Shown here: piece by piece, positions 8,658-17,777 of the stretch
Numbering within the stretch: position 1 is the first letter of the stretch
Layout: each line of letters starts with the position of its first letter
DNA from: Stanieria sp. NIES-3757
GTDB taxonomy: Bacteria > Cyanobacteriota > Cyanobacteriia > Cyanobacteriales > Xenococcaceae
NCBI GenBank assembly: GCA_002355455.1
Contig: AP017375.1
Span: forward strand, 930,001-994,000
Reading direction: 5' to 3'
Length of the DNA: 64,000 bases
Position numbers and translations under genes: made by a program
Notes under the pieces: model-generated
What the model saw: only the letters and a program-made list of their open reading frames with translations
Told to the model about the DNA's origin: nothing
Databases searched by the model: none

Positions 8658-9242
8658 ATGACGATCGAGTTAAAGTATCAAGCTTTGACAACCTCTCTTT
8701 TGCTTTGTAGCAATCTATTGTTTCTCATGGAAGCTCAAGCTCGACCGAAGGTAGGATTTGAGAATAATGCTTCAACCCAACCAACAGTTGCAGGAGGCAC
8801 AACTTTTAGCTGTATTCCGCAAGGTAACAACTACGCTACTGTAGGTCAAAAAGCTGACAGAGAACCAGTTCCCTTAATTGTTTGGACACCCAAAGGATCG
8901 AATCATTTTGGTGAAAAATATCCTCCTCAAACTCGCTGCCAAATAGTTACCCAAAAATTAAACGCAGCCATTAATGCGAATGGTGGCACGATGAAAAACT
9001 TGTTATTGACTAACGGTATGGTAAACAGTCAAACCGTAATTTGTACTCTTAGGCAACAAGAAAATGCTTGTAACCCTGGTAACACATTGTTTACGCTCAA
9101 ACCAGAAAATGCGAGCCGTTCTGGAGAGATAATCTCCCAATTAATGCAAATTGGTCGCTATGGTAGCAGTGCAGGATTTATTCAGGAAACTAGCGGTCAA
9201 GTTTATGTGGATTTAGGAGACTGGGAAAATAAAGTTTTTTAA
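8658..9242 (+). CDS. COP23-domain secreted protein
   Basis: 194 residues. The N-terminus (to about residue 29, ending MEAQA) is a signal peptide. The mature part carries FSCIPQGN, a PLIVWTPKGSNHFG segment, RCQIVTQKLNAAI, and a late TLFTLKPENASRSGEIISQL. These match the COP23 domain, first noted in a circadian-oscillating membrane-associated cyanobacterial protein. The four cysteines (CIPQ, RCQI, ICTL, ACNP) could make two disulphides in the periplasm. It lies immediately upstream of a protease gene on the same strand (about 50 bases), suggesting a joint envelope function. Confidence 0.85.
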   Translation: MTIELKYQALTTSLLLCSNLLFLMEAQARPKVGFENNASTQPTVAGGTTFSCIPQGNNYATVGQKADREPVPLIVWTPKGSNHFGEKYPPQTRCQIVTQKLNAAINANGGTMKNLLLTNGMVNSQTVICTLRQQENACNPGNTLFTLKPENASRSGEIISQLMQIGRYGSSAGFIQETSGQVYVDLGDWENKVF

Positions 9243-9294
9243 GCAATTACAATTGTTTTTCTCCCGTTAACCATTTATTTTGACATTTTGTTTA

Positions 9295-10155
9295 ATGATC
9301 ACTAGTTTTTTAGGAGGATTATTATCCTTTTTTCATTCACAATCGATCCCTAAAGTTGAGCATAGGCCTAATCATACTGACAATTTGCAACTCCAATTAA
9401 TTAGCAACCGTCTCTTTCAAGAGCAGTCTGTAGAGGAGATTGCGAAACAAGTAACAGTCAGAATTCTCACAGATTCAGGTTTAGGTTCAGGTGCGATCAT
9501 TGCTCGTCAGGGTCAGACTTATACTATACTGACTAATCATCATGTGGTGACAAGTAGTCTCAATCAAGCATATACCGTTTTAACTGATGATGGACAAAGA
9601 CATCAAGCTCAATGGTTGCAATCTAGTCAGTTTGGTACTTTAGATGTAGCTTTGCTCCAATTTACTAGTAATAATTCTTATCGGGTTGTCAAAATAGGAG
9701 ACTCAAAACAACTTTCCGTTGGCAATCTCATCTATGCTTCAGGATTTCCTGCTTGGCATTTTACTAGAGAGGGCAATAAAATAACCGCCCTGGAAGATAC
9801 CCGTCATTGGGGATTAAGAGCTTTTCGTTTTACTAAAGGAAGAGTAGGGATGTTACCAGAGCAAGCATTATCTGGAGGATATCAAATCGGCTATAGCAAT
9901 GATGTAGTTGAAGGCATGAGTGGTGGGCCAGTTTTTAATGAACAAGCTGAATTAATTGGAATTAATGGCATGTTGAAATATCCTCTGCAAGATACTCAGG
10001 CAATCGTTTTTGTTGATGGGACGGCTCCTTCAGAACAACTTTTTCAGCAGATGGAAACTTTAAGCTGGGCTATTCCTATCAATGAAATTCATTATCAAAT
10101 TGAAACTTTGAACGGAGAAAGTGCAGTCATAGAAAATGAATTACTTCGAGAATAA
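9295..10155 (+). CDS. Trypsin-like serine protease (S1 family), membrane-anchored or secreted
   Basis: The N-terminal ITSFLGGLLSFF is a short hydrophobic segment, so export or anchoring is likely. The catalytic triad is visible: His in LTNHHVVTSS, Asp in GTLDVALLQF and Ser in GMSGGPVFN. An oxyanion/GSG turn (GLGSGAIIA) is typical of S1C/Deg-like proteases, but there is no PDZ domain. An in-frame TTG at 9280 would add five residues; neither start has a clear ribosome site. Its stop overlaps the next protease start by one base (TAATG), pointing to coupled translation. Confidence 0.87.
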   Translation: MITSFLGGLLSFFHSQSIPKVEHRPNHTDNLQLQLISNRLFQEQSVEEIAKQVTVRILTDSGLGSGAIIARQGQTYTILTNHHVVTSSLNQAYTVLTDDGQRHQAQWLQSSQFGTLDVALLQFTSNNSYRVVKIGDSKQLSVGNLIYASGFPAWHFTREGNKITALEDTRHWGLRAFRFTKGRVGMLPEQALSGGYQIGYSNDVVEGMSGGPVFNEQAELIGINGMLKYPLQDTQAIVFVDGTAPSEQLFQQMETLSWAIPINEIHYQIETLNGESAVIENELLRE

Positions 10156-12050
10156 TGATAATCAAAAAATTTAAGATGAGTTTTGCGAGTTTTAATTTTC
10201 CCACTAAGTGGCTGGGAAGTACATTAATAGTCACTTTGTTAGCGGTTAGTTTCCCAACAATTGTAACCGCCAAAAGCAAAAGCGAGATTGCTCAAACGGC
10301 TAAAACTTTGACAGTACAAATTAATAGTAATGGCAATTCGCCAGGAGGTTCTGGAGTCATTGTTGCTAGAGATGGTAATACTTATACAGTAATCACTGCC
10401 AATCATGTAGTATGCGATGCGATTCCTCGACCAGGCTCTGTGGTTTGTCGTCAAGATATTGTTTATACTGTTCGTACTTACACTGGTCAAGAATATCCTT
10501 TAAGTTTAGTAGAACATTTCCAGCAACATCCCAACGATTCCGATCTAGCCATTGTCACCTTTGAAAGCTCTGAAGAATATCCAGTCGCCCAGTTAGGAAA
10601 TTCTGAGCAAGCTGCGATCGCTTCAGATGTTTATGTGGCTGGTTTTCCAGCAGCTTTTGGTAAAACAGGAGCGCAACGAGACTTTACCTTGACTACAGGT
10701 GCAGTTGCTTCTCTTGCTACTAATGCGATTAACGGCTATAGTCTGATCTACGATGCCAGAACTAAAACAGGGATGAGTGGAGGTCCAGTTTTTAATTCTG
10801 AAGGTCAATTGCTTGGTATTCATGGCTTAGGAGATACTAATATTCCTCAAACAGGCAATTTATCAGATGCTCAAAAATCTGGTTTTAATGCTGGTATTCC
10901 CATTAATACTTTTAAGCAGTTGTGTCCCAAATTTGAACATTGCCCAACAATTCAAGAAAATGAAGAAAAAACACGAAATTCAGTAGAACAACCAACCACA
11001 GAATCAACGGTTACTAATCTAGATAACCCTCAATCAGCTAGAGATTACTACAAAAAAGGTCTTTCTCTACAAGCACGAGGCGATTATCAGCAAGCGATCG
11101 CTCAATATACTCAGGCACTGCAACTGGCTCCAGATCGAAGTACAGCCCTATCAACTTTTTTAAATCGAGGATCTGCCTATTTAAATCTTCAAAATTGGCA
11201 AGCAGCGATTGATGATTACGATCAAGCCTTAAAAATTGATCGCAATGAAGCGACAGCCTATAACGAAAGGGGTGAAGCTCGTCAGCAATTAGGAGATTTA
11301 GAGGGAGCGATGAGCGATTACACTCAAGCAATTAATCTTGACCCCAATTTATCTTATGCCTATAATAACCGAGCTTTTATCCTAAATCGTCAAGGAGATT
11401 TAGCAAGAGCTAAAGCAGATTTGAAAAAGGCTGCCGAGTTACTCTTGGCTGAGGGACAAAGGGATCAATATCAAATTGTGGTGAATAATATCGAAACAGT
11501 CGAACGTAATCAAAGAGTTCAGCCTGAGACAGCTAATTCTGATCCTAATTTGTCACTGATTCAACAGTGGGAATTGAACTCTGTACCTTGTAGCGATCGC
11601 GCAGTTTCTATTTTTATTGATGGCAAAGAATATTGTACCGAACCGACTGATTGGCTGAGTTTGGGTAAATATAAATATATTCGTAATGATGATAGATTAG
11701 AACCGATTACTAAACCACCAGCTACTTCTAATTCTCAAACTCTGGCAATTTCACCTCAATTTACTTTTACTAGCGTGTGGGACTATGGTAACTGTCTAGA
11801 AGATATTATTCAGCTTTATCTTGGGGTCGATCAATTCAAACAACGAGGAAGAATCGGCAATTGTTTGGCAGATGTGTTTGAAATCTACCAAAATCAGGGA
11901 CTATCTCAAGTACAAGCTTTAGAGTTGATTCGTGCTGCTGACAAATATGCCACTTCTCAATTAAATCCTTCCCTTTATCCTCCTCAAGGACAACGAAGAC
12001 GAATTAATAAAATGTTTGGTTTTACCTATCAAATCGATAAAACACCTTGA
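10155..12050 (+). CDS. Trypsin-like protease with TPR repeats
   Basis: Signal peptide about 1-40 (WLGSTLIVTLLAVSFPTIVTA). A protease domain (about 45-260) has GGSGVIVARDGNTYTVITANH as its His segment, the Asp in DSDLAIVTFE and the Ser in GMSGGPVFN. Then come three TPR units (about 292-430: ARDYYKKGLSLQARGDYQQA, then two more with the W/L/G/Y/A/P pattern), and a C-terminal cysteine-containing domain (FTSVWDYGNCLEDIIQLYLG) of unknown role. The start overlaps the preceding protease stop. TPRs probably bind protein partners in the periplasm or on the thylakoid/plasma membrane. Convergent with the kinase gene at 12060. Confidence 0.88.
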   Translation: MIIKKFKMSFASFNFPTKWLGSTLIVTLLAVSFPTIVTAKSKSEIAQTAKTLTVQINSNGNSPGGSGVIVARDGNTYTVITANHVVCDAIPRPGSVVCRQDIVYTVRTYTGQEYPLSLVEHFQQHPNDSDLAIVTFESSEEYPVAQLGNSEQAAIASDVYVAGFPAAFGKTGAQRDFTLTTGAVASLATNAINGYSLIYDARTKTGMSGGPVFNSEGQLLGIHGLGDTNIPQTGNLSDAQKSGFNAGIPINTFKQLCPKFEHCPTIQENEEKTRNSVEQPTTESTVTNLDNPQSARDYYKKGLSLQARGDYQQAIAQYTQALQLAPDRSTALSTFLNRGSAYLNLQNWQAAIDDYDQALKIDRNEATAYNERGEARQQLGDLEGAMSDYTQAINLDPNLSYAYNNRAFILNRQGDLARAKADLKKAAELLLAEGQRDQYQIVVNNIETVERNQRVQPETANSDPNLSLIQQWELNSVPCSDRAVSIFIDGKEYCTEPTDWLSLGKYKYIRNDDRLEPITKPPATSNSQTLAISPQFTFTSVWDYGNCLEDIIQLYLGVDQFKQRGRIGNCLADVFEIYQNQGLSQVQALELIRAADKYATSQLNPSLYPPQGQRRRINKMFGFTYQIDKTP

Positions 12051-12059
12051 GAAGTTGGT

Positions 12060-14210
12060 TTATAAAGCCCAATCAGAATTGTCTTCAGGTTGCTGTTGAG
12101 GTTGGGGTTGGGGTTGAGGTTGCGGTTGGGATGAGTCAAAGTCGTCTACGGGCATATTGCCATAATGTTGGTTAGGTGTTTGATTTTCCGAAGGCTTATA
12201 AGTTGATTTTGGCTGAAAATCAGTAACTTCTGGTGATTTTTCTTCCACAGAATTAGGAGTTTCTGAAGGCTGAGAATCAGTAGCCTCTGGGGATTTTTCT
12301 TCCACAGGATTGGTATTTTTTGGTTCTTGGGTTGTCGGAATTATAGTAGGATTGGGAGTCACTGGTGGGGAAGCCACAGCGATCGCTTTTTCTGCTTCAC
12401 TAATAATTGCTTCAGCTTGTTCTTGCCAATAGCTAGAAGTAGAGGTTTGAACTTGAGTTGCTGTTTGTTTGGCTTCTTGCCAGTTTTGCTGTTGGAGTGC
12501 CTCCTGAGCGTTAGCAATCAGATTTTTATTAGTATCGGATTCGGTTTTCCAGCGATCGCTTTCGGTTTGAGTTTGAGATTTAATCGAACTATTTTCTGGT
12601 ATTTGTTTAATTAATTCGAGTGCTTCTTCCAGTTTTCCTTCTGTTGTATACATTGCTGTAGCCTCTTGGAAAAGCTGTTGTGACCATTGATTAGTTAATT
12701 GTTCAATTTCACCAACAAAAGAAGTATTTTGAGGTAATTGGGCAATAATAGCTAAAGCTTCTCCATAATTGAGAGATTGTGCTTGTTGTTTTGCCATTCC
12801 TAAACCACACTGAACCTGGAACTGTGATTTTTCTGGTTCTGGTAAGCTAATGGTTTGAGTGGCATCGGTTGTGGTAACTTGTTGATAACATTGGGTATAT
12901 TGATTTTGAGCAATTAAAGTATTAAGTTGTTGAACCTGTTGATTGAGATTTTGTCGTTCTACTTGAGTATTGTTTTGATTTAACCAATATATTCCTCCCG
13001 CAGCACTACCTAAAGCGATCGCACTAGCCAACACGATTAAGCTTTTACGGTTGGATTTTTTAGGAGTATTAGTTTTACCTGTAATAGGATTGCCGACAGA
13101 TGTTTCTTTGGAAAGATTTTGTCCTGAAGAATGGTTGGAGGAATTAGGCTCAAAATTCCTCGGTGGTAAAGAATCTTGAGTAGATAAAGATTCAGAAGGA
13201 TAAAAATTGTTGGTTTGCGTTGGCAAAGATAATTTTTGCTCAATGACAGAAGAGTTAGATGCAGAACTAAGATTAGATTTGGATTGATTAGAATTAATCA
13301 GAGTGGGAGGTTCTTCTGAAGTAGGAACAGTCTGACTCAACAAAGAATTATTTACTCTAACTGTTGGAGTAGCTCTAACTGATCCAGTAGATGGAACAAT
13401 AGTTGCAGAATAAGCGTTGAGCGCATTTAAAGCTTCTTGAGCAGAACGATAGCGATCGCCATAATGATAGCGTACCATTTTAGCGATAATTGCTCCTAGT
13501 CGGGGACTGACTCGAGCTTGAGGTTGCCAGCGTAACTCACCGTATTCGTCTTCTGAAAGTTCTAAAGGATGAATTTTTGTCAAAGCTTGAATAGCAATCA
13601 TTCCTAAAGCATAGAGATCGCTACTAGGACGAGGTTTACCAATTGCCTGTTCGGTTGGCATATAACCTTTGGTTCCTACTGCTATAGTGGCAGCCATAAG
13701 CTGCGATTGAGTCATAACAAATTCTTTAACTGTCCCAAAATCCACTAACACCAATTTGCGATCGCTATTGCGACGAATTAGATTATCAGGTTTCACATCG
13801 CGGTGAATTACGCCTTGGCTATGAATAAAATGAAGAATATTCAAACAGTCTTTTAGTAGTTCGACTACAGCATTTTCTGACCAAATCGAACCTGATTTTA
13901 ATTCTTGACTAAGAGTATGACCTTCAATATATTCTTGGACTAAATAAAATTGTTGCTCTTCTTCAAAATAGGCTACCAGACGAGGAATTTGAGGATGATT
14001 TAACTTGTTAAGGGTTTCTCCTTCTTTTTGAAATAAGCGTCTAGCAACATTTAAAAAATTTGGATCGTTAATTTGAGGATAAAGTTGTTTGACTACACAG
14101 CGATTATGATTAGGGAGATCGATATCTTTCGCCAGATAAGTCTTTCCAAAGCCACCTTTGGCGATATATCGAATAATTTGATATCGCGAAGCTAGAATTT
14201 TACCCTGCAT
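12060..14210 (-). CDS. Membrane Ser/Thr protein kinase (PknB-like) with large extracytoplasmic domain
   Basis: Kinase domain about residues 10-275: glycine loop AKGGFGKTYLA, ATP lysine in CVVKQLYP (K41), catalytic loop VIHRDVKPDN (D138), DFGTVKE (157-163), and GTKGYMPTEQA in the activation segment. A Ser/Asn-rich linker follows, then one membrane helix (SLIVLASAIALGSAAGGIYW), then a Gln-rich coiled-coil-like domain with repeated Trp/Gln segments. The tail contains a near-duplicate VEEKSPEATD/VEEKSPEVTD and a Gln/Pro run. At 716 residues it has the standard cyanobacterial architecture: cytoplasmic kinase and exposed sensory part. Its substrate is unknown. It is transcribed toward the proteases, so it is not in their operon. 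Confidence 0.92.
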   Translation of the reverse strand: MQGKILASRYQIIRYIAKGGFGKTYLAKDIDLPNHNRCVVKQLYPQINDPNFLNVARRLFQKEGETLNKLNHPQIPRLVAYFEEEQQFYLVQEYIEGHTLSQELKSGSIWSENAVVELLKDCLNILHFIHSQGVIHRDVKPDNLIRRNSDRKLVLVDFGTVKEFVMTQSQLMAATIAVGTKGYMPTEQAIGKPRPSSDLYALGMIAIQALTKIHPLELSEDEYGELRWQPQARVSPRLGAIIAKMVRYHYGDRYRSAQEALNALNAYSATIVPSTGSVRATPTVRVNNSLLSQTVPTSEEPPTLINSNQSKSNLSSASNSSVIEQKLSLPTQTNNFYPSESLSTQDSLPPRNFEPNSSNHSSGQNLSKETSVGNPITGKTNTPKKSNRKSLIVLASAIALGSAAGGIYWLNQNNTQVERQNLNQQVQQLNTLIAQNQYTQCYQQVTTTDATQTISLPEPEKSQFQVQCGLGMAKQQAQSLNYGEALAIIAQLPQNTSFVGEIEQLTNQWSQQLFQEATAMYTTEGKLEEALELIKQIPENSSIKSQTQTESDRWKTESDTNKNLIANAQEALQQQNWQEAKQTATQVQTSTSSYWQEQAEAIISEAEKAIAVASPPVTPNPTIIPTTQEPKNTNPVEEKSPEATDSQPSETPNSVEEKSPEVTDFQPKSTYKPSENQTPNQHYGNMPVDDFDSSQPQPQPQPQPQQQPEDNSDWAL

Positions 14211-14358
14211 AATCTTCTAAACAGTCAAAGTTAGTATCTAACTTAATTTAAGTACAATACTGATAAAAATTGGCAAAGCCTCAAAATTTCGGAGAAAAGT
14301 ATTTATTAATACAGAAATAATTTTATAATTAAAGTAAAGAACTAAAGGAAATGAGTTT

Positions 14359-14559
14359 ATGTCTATTGAAACAAAAGCTCGCGCTCTTCTCAATCGTCAT
14401 CATCAAATGATTCGTAACCGCGAACAATCAATGTTGCTAAGAACTGCAACAGAAATCGGTTTTGATGTTGATACAACTCACTACCATAGCCACATCCAAG
14501 GCAAAACTCCAGCCCAATTTAGCCAAGCTTATCACCGTAGTCGAAGCACAATGAGTTAG
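14359..14559 (+). CDS. Small conserved-looking protein, unknown function
   Basis: 66 residues, with AAAGGA about nine bases before ATG. The protein is basic and rich in His and Arg (LNRHHQMIRNREQSM, TTHYHSHIQGKTPAQF), with no signal peptide or membrane segment. The His pattern HYHSH could hold a metal, but this is inference. It lies 60 bases ahead of the pterin-dehydratase-like gene on the same strand. Confidence 0.7.
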   Translation: MSIETKARALLNRHHQMIRNREQSMLLRTATEIGFDVDTTHYHSHIQGKTPAQFSQAYHRSRSTMS

Positions 14560-14618
14560 GGTAGTTGGATTTAAATAAAAAATATTTACTCAAGCTTAGA
14601 AAGCTATCGGAAGATGGT

Positions 14619-15047
14619 ATGGTCAAGCTTAAAAGACAATCTCAAGAAATTAAATCTTTTCAACCAAAGAAAGAAATAGTTGCGCCAAACAATTGTGGTG
14701 ATAGTTACCAGTTTCCTCTTAAAGCCTTATCAGATCAGCAATTAAAGGTAGCTTTAAAGAATTTAGAAGGATGGCAACTTCAACAAGGTAAACTACATCG
14801 TCAATTTTGTTTTAGTTCCTTTGAAAAAGCACTGGGCTTTCTGTCAGGACTAGCTTTAAGTGCGAAAAGGATAGAACATAGTTTGGAAGAATCTAATTTA
14901 TACAATTGTGTCACTGTCGAGCTAATCACTCCTGAATTAGGTGGGATCACTTATTTAGATTTGCAATTAGCCTACAAGGCTAATGAACTAGCGCGTCTGC
15001 TTAATGCCTCAGTGCGATCGCATTATTTAGATTTATTGATATTTTAA
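14619..15047 (+). CDS. Pterin-4a-carbinolamine dehydratase-fold protein, catalytic site degenerate
   Basis: Residues from about 45 onward match the PCD/DCoH fold: LEGWQLQQGKLHRQFCFSSF, then FLSGLALSAKRIEHSLEESN, LYNCVTVELITPELGGI and YLDLQLAYKANELARLL. In active enzymes three histidines are catalytic: a HH pair before PEWSNVYN, and one in a TH-D motif. Here HH reads HS and the third His is replaced by Pro, so catalysis is doubtful. Such PCD-like proteins can act as chaperones or dimerisation factors instead. ATG 14619 has GGAAGAT upstream; an in-frame TTG at 14565 would extend the N-terminus by 18 residues. There are about 40 additional Lys-rich N-terminal residues. Confidence 0.8.
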   Translation: MVKLKRQSQEIKSFQPKKEIVAPNNCGDSYQFPLKALSDQQLKVALKNLEGWQLQQGKLHRQFCFSSFEKALGFLSGLALSAKRIEHSLEESNLYNCVTVELITPELGGITYLDLQLAYKANELARLLNASVRSHYLDLLIF

Positions 15048-15074
15048 AAAGATATAGCAACCAAATTATCGATT

Positions 15075-15200
15075 AAAACAAGTTATGGAACGTAGAGGCG
15101 AACGGCGGTTCGCAAGGGGAGGACGCGATGTCGCCCGCAGGTGGCGACATTACAGCCGTCCGTGCTGTGGCGTGAATTCGATTCACGCCCTTGTACGCCC
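15075..15200. repeat. Cluster of GC-rich palindromic repeats
   Basis: Three hairpin-forming palindromes in a row lie between converging genes: GGCGAACGGCGGTTCGC near 15096, ATGTCGCC/GGCGACAT near 15127-15150, and GGCGTGAATTCGATTCACGCC near 15168. Composition is unlike the flanking AT-rich sequence. It may serve as a two-way terminator for the PCD-like gene and hcp. Confidence 0.75.
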
Positions 15201-15230
15201 CGCCCTTACACAATTTATGTGTTTCCACCT

Positions 15231-16880
15231 TTAACCCAGACAAGCAGCCAAATCTTGGTCAGGAGTGGTAATTGGTTTAAGGTTATAAGTATCTGCTAGT
15301 AATTTGAGGACATTAGCAGAAAGGAACGCAGGAAGAGTTGGTCCTAAACGAATATCTTTAATTCCTAAATATAACAAAGTTAACAGCACAGCTACAGCTT
15401 TTTGTTCGTACCAGGAAAGAATCATCGATAAAGGTAACTCATTGACAGTGGTGTTTAAAGCTTTGGCTAATTCTATCGCAATCTGAATCGCAGAATAGGC
15501 ATCATTGCATTGACCGACATCCATTAACCTTGGTAAACCAGCAATTTCACCTAAATTCTTGTCAAAGAAGCGGAATTTGCCACAAGCAAGGGTTAAAACG
15601 ACACAATCTTGAGGAACTTTTTCAACCAACTCAGTATAATAATTGCGGTCTGGTTTTGCCCCATCACAACCACCAACTAAGAAAAGATGACGAATTTTAC
15701 CTTCTTCAATGGCAGCTAGAACTCGATCCGCTACTCCTAAAACTGCATTGCGAGCAAATCCTGTCATTACCTGACGTGGAGGTTGATCTTCACTAAATCC
15801 AGGCAATTCTAAAGCTTTTTGAATCACAGGACTAAAATCTGGTATCCCTTCACTTTTACCAGGAAGATAACTTAAACCAGCATAGCCTACTGGGCCAAGG
15901 GTAAATAATTTATCCTGATAGTTTTCATGGGGAGGCATTAAACAGTTGGTTGTCAGGACAATTGCACCAGGAAATTTAGCAAACTCTTTGGTTTGGTTCT
16001 GCCAAGCTGTACCATAATGTCCGTAGAGATGGGGATAAGTTTGTTTTAATAAAGGATAACCGTGGGCAGGAAGTAATTCACCGTGAGTATAAACAGTAAT
16101 ACCTGTATTAGCAGTTTGTTCTAATAAAGCTTTGAGTTGTTTAAGATCGTGTCCTGAAACGAGAATCGCTTTACCTTTTCTGGCATTGAGAGGTACAGGT
16201 GTGGGTACAGGATGTCCGTAAGTAGTGGTATGTCCAGCATCCAGCAACTCCATCGTCCGCAGATTAATTTTACCAACTTCAAGGGCAAGATTAACCCAAT
16301 CATTTAAACTGAGGTCTTGACGTTGAAGATTAACCAATGCTCGATAAATAAATTGATAGACTGCTTCGTCTGTTTGTCCTAATTCTTGGGCATGGAAAGC
16401 GTAGGAAGCCACCCCTTTAATCCCATAAAGAACAGTCAGTTTAAGTGAAAAGATATCTACATTAGTTCCTGATTGACTAATAAATTTAAAGCTAAAATCT
16501 TGACCCTGTTCTACTAAATTAGAATCAAAGTCTGGGACAAAACAAGCCAACTCTGACCAATTTTCCAAGGTATTAGCAGCTTGTTGAACTTGTGTTTTAA
16601 GGTCTTCACGAAGAGCGATCGCTTTTCTGATATACTCAACAAAACGCTGTTCTTGAAAGTTAACATTTGTCATCGTGGCAAACAAAGCTTCACAAGTAAA
16701 TAAATCTGCCACCTGGGTTTTAATACCTAATTCATGGGCGCGTAAGACAACTTCGGCTAAACCCTGTAAACAATGAACTAATAAATCCTGTAGTGCATTC
16801 ACTTGAGGACTTTTACCGCAAGCACCCCATTGATGAAAACCGTTACCGCTAGCAGTTTGTTCGCATTGTTCGCAAAACAT
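15231..16880 (-). CDS. hcp: Hydroxylamine reductase / hybrid cluster protein
   Basis: Hcp carries a [4Fe-4S] (or 2Fe-2S) cluster and a hybrid Fe-S-O cluster. It reduces hydroxylamine, and in vivo is mainly linked to nitric-oxide reduction under low oxygen. Seen: the N-terminal cluster motif MFCEQCEQTASGNGFHQWGACG, a central GHTTTYGHPVPTPVP with hybrid-cluster His ligands, IVLTTNCLMPP, LFLVGGCDGA, VLTLACGKFRF and LPLSMILSWYEQKAVAVLL. At 549 residues it is full-length class I. It is the last gene of a minus-strand operon after the cupin-globin and methyltransferase genes, 60 bases from the former. That context supports nitrosative-stress defence. Confidence 0.96.
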   Translation of the reverse strand: MFCEQCEQTASGNGFHQWGACGKSPQVNALQDLLVHCLQGLAEVVLRAHELGIKTQVADLFTCEALFATMTNVNFQEQRFVEYIRKAIALREDLKTQVQQAANTLENWSELACFVPDFDSNLVEQGQDFSFKFISQSGTNVDIFSLKLTVLYGIKGVASYAFHAQELGQTDEAVYQFIYRALVNLQRQDLSLNDWVNLALEVGKINLRTMELLDAGHTTTYGHPVPTPVPLNARKGKAILVSGHDLKQLKALLEQTANTGITVYTHGELLPAHGYPLLKQTYPHLYGHYGTAWQNQTKEFAKFPGAIVLTTNCLMPPHENYQDKLFTLGPVGYAGLSYLPGKSEGIPDFSPVIQKALELPGFSEDQPPRQVMTGFARNAVLGVADRVLAAIEEGKIRHLFLVGGCDGAKPDRNYYTELVEKVPQDCVVLTLACGKFRFFDKNLGEIAGLPRLMDVGQCNDAYSAIQIAIELAKALNTTVNELPLSMILSWYEQKAVAVLLTLLYLGIKDIRLGPTLPAFLSANVLKLLADTYNLKPITTPDQDLAACLG

Positions 16881-16902
16881 AATTTCTCCTCAATTTAATG
16901 TA

Positions 16903-16945
16903 TGTAGGGACTGTGTGTAAGGGCGATTTACAAATCGCCCCTACG
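16903..16945. repeat. Dispersed palindromic repeat between hcp and globin gene
   Basis: GGGCGATTTACAAATCGCCC at 16921-16940 is a 20-base palindrome, followed by CTACG and preceded by GTAGGGACTG. It is the same family as 17781-17800, which has the same GGGCGATT..AATCGCCCCTAC frame. It abuts the stop codon of the globin gene and may form an internal mRNA hairpin in the operon. Confidence 0.8.
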
Positions 16946-17729
16946 ATTGATTGGTTTGATAAATTTGTTGTTCTCGGTTAATAAAAACTTCAGCTAATGC
17001 TTGATAAGCTTCTGTCCAAGCTGTCATTACTTCTTCTGTTGCAGCATCTCCCAAGACATCTTTGATTGCTTGTAATAAACTTTTTCCCACAATAGCGTAT
17101 TGTTCTGGTTGAACATGAGTTGCCACATGACGATGGGCAATTTTTTCTACCATTGATTTCAAAGCTGGCAAATTATCAATCTGGTTGGCATAGCTATAAA
17201 CCGCAGTAGCAAGTTTGTCAGGTTGAGAACCATTAGCTTGTGCAGACATATCAAATTGTTGCTTCACCTCTGGATGGTTGCGGAACATAATTTCATACAT
17301 CCTGGTAGTGATTTCTCGACCATGCTGTTTCAGGACAGGTGCGGTAGATTTAACAATAGCGATCGTTTTGGGACTGACTTGATCTTTGGGATGTAGATGT
17401 TCAGAAAGAGTCAATAAAAAAGATAGATTTTCTGTCGCTTGTAAAGCATGGGGTGCATTTGCTGGCATAAAGACAAATACTCCTGGATTTAAAGCAATTT
17501 CTTTACCTTCTAAAGTTAAACTTCCTTTCCCTTCAATTACTGTAACTACAGCATTACGAGTTGAAGTGTGTTCATCGATTTCCGTATCTTTTGCTAAACA
17601 GAAAAGAGTGTATTGACTGTTATTATCTTTGAGTAAAACTTTACTGAGAATTCCTTGCTTGGGATATTCAATCAAATTTTGTAAGCTAGCAGTAAATGAA
17701 TTGTTTGTTGAAGCTAATGCACCACTCAT
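16941..17729 (-). CDS. Cupin-globin fusion protein (flavohaemoglobin-type globin without reductase)
   Basis: 262 residues. N-terminal cupin (about 15-118): EHTSTRNAVVTVIEGKGSLT, then GVFVFMPANAPHALQA, with two likely metal histidines. C-terminal globin (about 125-262), of the flavohaemoglobin/bacterial globin type: MYEIMF holds the B10 Tyr, NGSQ near the E7 Gln, KIAHRHVATHV the proximal His, and VFINREQQIY the late conserved segment. All key residues of nitric-oxide dioxygenase chemistry are present. The FAD/NAD reductase domain found in Hmp is absent and replaced at the other end by the cupin. It stands between hcp and a methyltransferase in one operon; NO binding or sensing is the inferred role. 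An electron donor would have to come from another protein. Confidence 0.85.
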   Translation of the reverse strand: MSGALASTNNSFTASLQNLIEYPKQGILSKVLLKDNNSQYTLFCLAKDTEIDEHTSTRNAVVTVIEGKGSLTLEGKEIALNPGVFVFMPANAPHALQATENLSFLLTLSEHLHPKDQVSPKTIAIVKSTAPVLKQHGREITTRMYEIMFRNHPEVKQQFDMSAQANGSQPDKLATAVYSYANQIDNLPALKSMVEKIAHRHVATHVQPEQYAIVGKSLLQAIKDVLGDAATEEVMTAWTEAYQALAEVFINREQQIYQTNQS

Positions 17730-17777
17730 GATTTTTTCTCCTATAAATTTTTGTTATTTCTGAACTCATTATTTTGG

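Noticed and set aside
12327-12614. Plus-strand frame within the kinase gene
   Set aside because: Out-of-frame shadow of the kinase C-terminal domain.
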